Assembly: GCA_037127255.1 (NCBI GenBank)
Contig: JBANSL010000020.1
Location: forward strand, 49,451,098-49,515,097
Source: Persicaria tinctoria
Taxonomy: Eukaryota > Streptophyta > Magnoliopsida > Caryophyllales > Polygonaceae
Reading direction: 5' to 3'
DNA length: 64,000 nucleotides
Shown here: positions 60,891-64,000 of the stretch, piece after piece
How the letters are laid out: every line of letters starts with the position of its first letter
How positions within the stretch are numbered: the stretch's first letter is position 1
Made by a program: the position numbers and the translations under genes
The notes under the pieces: generated by a model
Databases searched by the model: none
What the model saw: the letters and a program-made list of their open reading frames with translations, nothing else
What the model was told of the DNA's origin: nothing

Positions 60891-61133
60891 CTCCTTCCAT
60901 TCAGAAATATAAGTCATTTTAAGCTTCGATTTTTGTTTAAAAATATAAGTAATTTTAGGTTTTCTAGGTATTGAGATATGAGAATTGTTACTTTTTTACT
61001 TTTTACTCAGATTTTATTGGTTGACGAGGGTTGTTGATAATTAGCGAGGGATATAAATGGAATAAATTTATTATTTTCTTAATTTGTGTGCAAATGTTTA
61101 AAATGACTTATATTTTTTAATGAGTGTGTGTAG
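60891..61133. mobile_element. Stowaway-like MITE
   Basis: The left CTCCTTCCATTCAGAAATAT and right ATATTTTTTAATGAGTGTGT, with AAGTCATTTTA/AAAATGACTT inside, form a partly inverted MITE between TA (60889-60890) and TA (61134-61135). Confidence 0.6.
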
Positions 61134-61135
61134 TA

Positions 61136-61842
61136 CTTATTACTAGTTATTAGTAATGAGTATGAAATTATTTTTAAAAAATAATAAAAATATTAATATA
61201 TAGATGGATATGATAAATAGATAGATAATATATTTTTTTTGTAGTAAAGATAACAAAATCTTGCAACAATTCTTAGTCCCACCAGTCTTTTATCTGCATA
61301 TATGCCCCAAATTTTGAATTGATCCCACTTTTATCAAATTTGTGCGGTTGTGCCTGCCTTTACCATTCACTTTTATGGTTGGATGTATTTTGTAATTTTA
61401 GACTTTATTGAGAAGATGGTGATGAATTGGATACAGTGAAATGGCATTATCTGAGTTACAAAAGGCTAGTTACGTTTATGTTGTTTGGAGCTATTTAGAG
61501 TCATATCCTGTATTTGTTTACAAGACGGACTAAGAAGAACTACTCCCAATAAGTTGAGGACGCTGACGAATAACGAAGTCTCATTTCATGGTTATGGTTT
61601 GTATGGTTGATAAAAGTACACAAAGTATAAGAGTAGAAAAACCCCTACACAATGACTTAAATTTTTGTATTAAAAGGGTAGATTTCGACTTTATAACCAA
61701 AAACAAAATAAATCTGATCCAACCAGATTTCTTAGAATTTTACAATGTAAATTAATGAAGTTGAATAAGCAAATGCATATGATTATGAATCCAATTTTGT
61801 ATTTGTATAACCGGGCAGTTAGTGCTTCACATCTATTGATAT
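61136..61842. other. Intergenic region downstream of the ALMT gene
   Basis: AT-rich, with no recognised gene. The right part probably includes the 3' untranslated region of the minus-strand ALMT gene. Confidence 0.4.
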
Positions 61843-63943
61843 TTACACTTCAACATTTTGACCATTCATTTCTAAATCCATTGAACTCAAATCTCCATCC
61901 CCATTACTACATTCAACTGCAATCACAACAGGATCCGGGCAACCAGTACTACTTGACATCACCTCATTTCCGCAACCGGATAGCTTCATAGTCCCCTCGA
62001 ATCGGGCCAGGCAAGCTAGCTCATCCGCGGCCTCTGCCATCTCCTCCGTGCACTCCACAATCCCTCCAAGTAGCGTGGCCACTGTGGCCACCGCCACAAG
62101 CCCTGGAAGCTCGTCTCCCTGCCTTGTGCTGGCCGATGATTCAAGCCACAACTTGAGCTTCTCCGTGGCTTCCTTTGCCCTTGCAATGTGGGTGCTTATC
62201 GAGCTAGGCCGCGGACTTGCCATTGCTTTAACTGCACTTGCCAGTGCCTTCAGCGCCTTGCTGCATTCTGAACTCATTGTCATGTACGCGGTACCTATTT
62301 CTTCGCTCATCTTTAGGGGCCCCTAGACACATTTATATGTCACAACCATAACAAGTTTAGGTTAAGTTTATACATAGTATATATAGATAGCTATATGATG
62401 AGGTTGGATCCCTGTAATTTGTAGGCAATGAAATTATTCGTAGGTACTAAACGATTATTCGTGCATAATAATGTAATTCTTTATATGTATAAATAAGTGC
62501 AATGATTCGTATTTAACAAAAGATTATTCATATGCATATACATATGAATAATCACTTAGTACCTACGAATAATGTCACTGTTCACAAGTTACTTTTAAAC
62601 GCAGTCGTTTGATCTTCTTAATTCGACGCTCTAGATTTGTTCACAAATTACACAGTAAGGGATGCTTACACATGATCTATCCTCGCTATATGATCATGCA
62701 TATGTCTTATCTTTACCTGAATCTCGGATATAACATAGGTGTTGAGAGTGTCTATGCGGTATGAGCATTTCCGAGCAAGTGCTCCTAGTTGAAGGTAGTT
62801 CTTCCATGGATGATGGAGCTTGAACTTGCCATGAGGCGGCTCCCACAACGCGAAATTAGCCTGCATTGCAAGGAGTACTCATATCATGTTAAAGATCTCG
62901 GCTACTTAGCCTATATATGTGCTTGAGTGACAAACTAAGACGAGCACAACGATAGACGTACTAAGGTCTCCTCGGTGCCTTTGGAGTTGAGCACTGATCT
63001 ATATCCCTGCATCAAAACTGAAGAACACTTGTGATCATGATCTTTGTTTGCCATGCTCTCCGGCGAGCTAAGATATATAGTTCCGAAACCTGCCAATTCA
63101 ATAGCTAGTTATTTCAAAGGAGATGAAATTCAAGTGCCAAATGAAAATGTGTTTCCAAATATGTGTATATATATATATATACCTTCCAAGTAATTGGCAA
63201 CGCTTTCGATGTTGCGCGCAACCAAGTTATGTAGATCCTCTCCAGCCCAGGCGGGGCAAACGAGAGTGGATACAAGCAGGGAGGTGAGGCCACCAATGGC
63301 AATGGTGGCAAGCCTCTTGTGTGCCATCTCCATGATTTCGACTTGTCGGATTCCGGTGATTGATAGTATACAAAATGTGAGCATGAACACCACCAAGCCA
63401 TAGTCATACCGAGCCTTCATCTTTGGGAAGAACCTTATAAATGTACACGTTACAGCTGCATTCACATACCAAAATACACCATTTCGATCAGTAATTGAAC
63501 AGAAATCAATACTACTAAAAACCGGTCCAAAATCCCCAAAAACAAACCGGGTTTTTTCTTGAAAAATCTTTAAAAAAAATATTAATCTAAGTCAAATCAA
63601 ACCGGATTGAATTTTATTAAATTGGAAAAACCTTGATCACGAAAAATCTCAAAAAAAATAAAATAAAAATAAAGTACACCAAACCGAACCGGGTTTAATG
63701 TATCAAATTGGAAAACCCTATGACTCGGTAATCACTCGAACCCGGTCCAGTTCATATATCATTGGGTGGTTCATATTCTAACGAAGATGTGGTGAAACAC
63801 ACCTTGAAGGAAGACGAAGAGGCCAATGACAAAGGGCTCGATCTTCTTGCTGCATAGGCCGGCGAGGAGGTGGGCCCCGACTCCAAGGACCCCTGCTAGC
63901 AACGTCGCGAGAGCCCGGTTCAGCCCTTTTCCTAGCGTTGCAC
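61843..63943 (-). CDS. Aluminium-activated malate transporter (ALMT) family channel, 5' end outside window
   Basis: Minus-strand exons 63943-63803, 63455-63183, 63089-62962, 62860-62717 and 62322-61843 all have AG/GT borders and matching phases (1, 1, 0, 0), giving one continuous frame to the stop. The first exon lies beyond the window. The visible protein has ALMT features: a membrane part (G-A-T-L-G-K-G-L-N-R, then R-Y-D-Y-G-L-V-V-F-M-L-T-F), the H-K-R-L-A-T-I-A-I-G-G and P-A-W-A-G-E-D-L-H block, and the cytosolic F-A-L-W-E-P-P-H-G-K-F and H-P-W segment. A helical C-terminal domain follows. ALMTs are anion channels for malate and similar anions at the plasma membrane or tonoplast. The subgroup cannot be told. 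An intron carries a MULE-MITE. Confidence 0.88.
62400..62684. mobile_element. MULE-type MITE in an ALMT intron, TSD GCTATATGAT
   Basis: The ends GAGGTTGGATC and inverted GAGGATAGATC are flanked by GCTATATGAT at 62390-62399 and 62685-62694. The right end, inverted, continues ATGTGTAAGCATCCCTTACTGTG, related to the ends of the MULEs at 50359 and 54677. The centre contains a palindrome around CATATGCATATACATATG. It lies wholly inside the last intron, leaving splice sites intact. Confidence 0.8.
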
Positions 63944-64000
63944 CTACAAGTCCCAATCAAGTTTTGGCGAGTCCATTTCAATCTAATTATATGTGCAAAA

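Noticed and set aside
61755..62326. Plus-strand frames over the ALMT last exon
   Set aside because: Antisense shadows; the minus-strand exon series is phase-consistent and shows family motifs.

Overview
The window looks like nuclear DNA of a flowering plant, most likely a eudicot. It has plant-specific genes with introns (an ALMT-type anion channel, a dirigent protein, an NDR1/HIN1-like protein), plant LINE RNase H remnants, and Stowaway, Tourist, hAT, Mutator-like (MULE), CACTA and Helitron elements. It also has an endogenous pararetrovirus primed by a plant initiator-Met tRNA site. No bacterial, organellar, rRNA or CRISPR features were seen. Most of the window is AT-rich, repeat-derived and non-coding.

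Layout. 0-5.5 kb: a LINE RNase H tail, a Stowaway and a hAT MITE, a weak gene remnant and a Helitron. 5.5-8.8 kb: an exon of a WEB-family (chloroplast-movement type) coiled-coil gene, split by a 3-kb solo LTR with a perfect 5-bp duplication, then broken by stop codons. 9.1-10.7 kb: two satellite-like arrays around a tRNA-like hairpin. 10.8-12.2 kb: a truncated MULE. 12.4-21.9 kb: a degenerate endogenous pararetrovirus on the minus strand, with cavemovirus/solendovirus-like gene order. Its polymerase gene is interrupted by a CACTA-like element that carries exocyst SEC3-like exons. 22-36 kb: AT repeats, MITEs, LINE and RNase H fragments, a foldback MULE and a possible LTR remnant.

36.6-39.9 kb holds the clearest host genes: a dirigent gene broken by a frameshift, and an intact NDR1/HIN1-like membrane protein. 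40.2-48.1 kb holds four MULEs, each with its own 9-10 bp target duplication. One of them (41497-44940) carries spliceable exons of a WD40 protein. 50-60.7 kb is a nest of insertions: a Stowaway MITE holds a hAT MITE, whose (TA)n core holds two large MULEs. One MULE contains kinase and SWIM/MULE-derived gene fragments. The other contains a hAT MITE and a second solo LTR of the same family as the 5.5-kb one. 61.8 kb to the right edge is an ALMT gene on the minus strand with five phase-consistent exons; its first exon lies outside the window.

The genes show no shared pathway. The interest lies in the mobile-element archaeology: complete target-site duplications give the order of insertions, and several elements have taken up pieces of host genes. 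I found no convincing new biological system. The best candidates for a second look are the gene-capturing elements, the nested insertion at 50-60 kb, and the pararetrovirus with its internal rearrangement.
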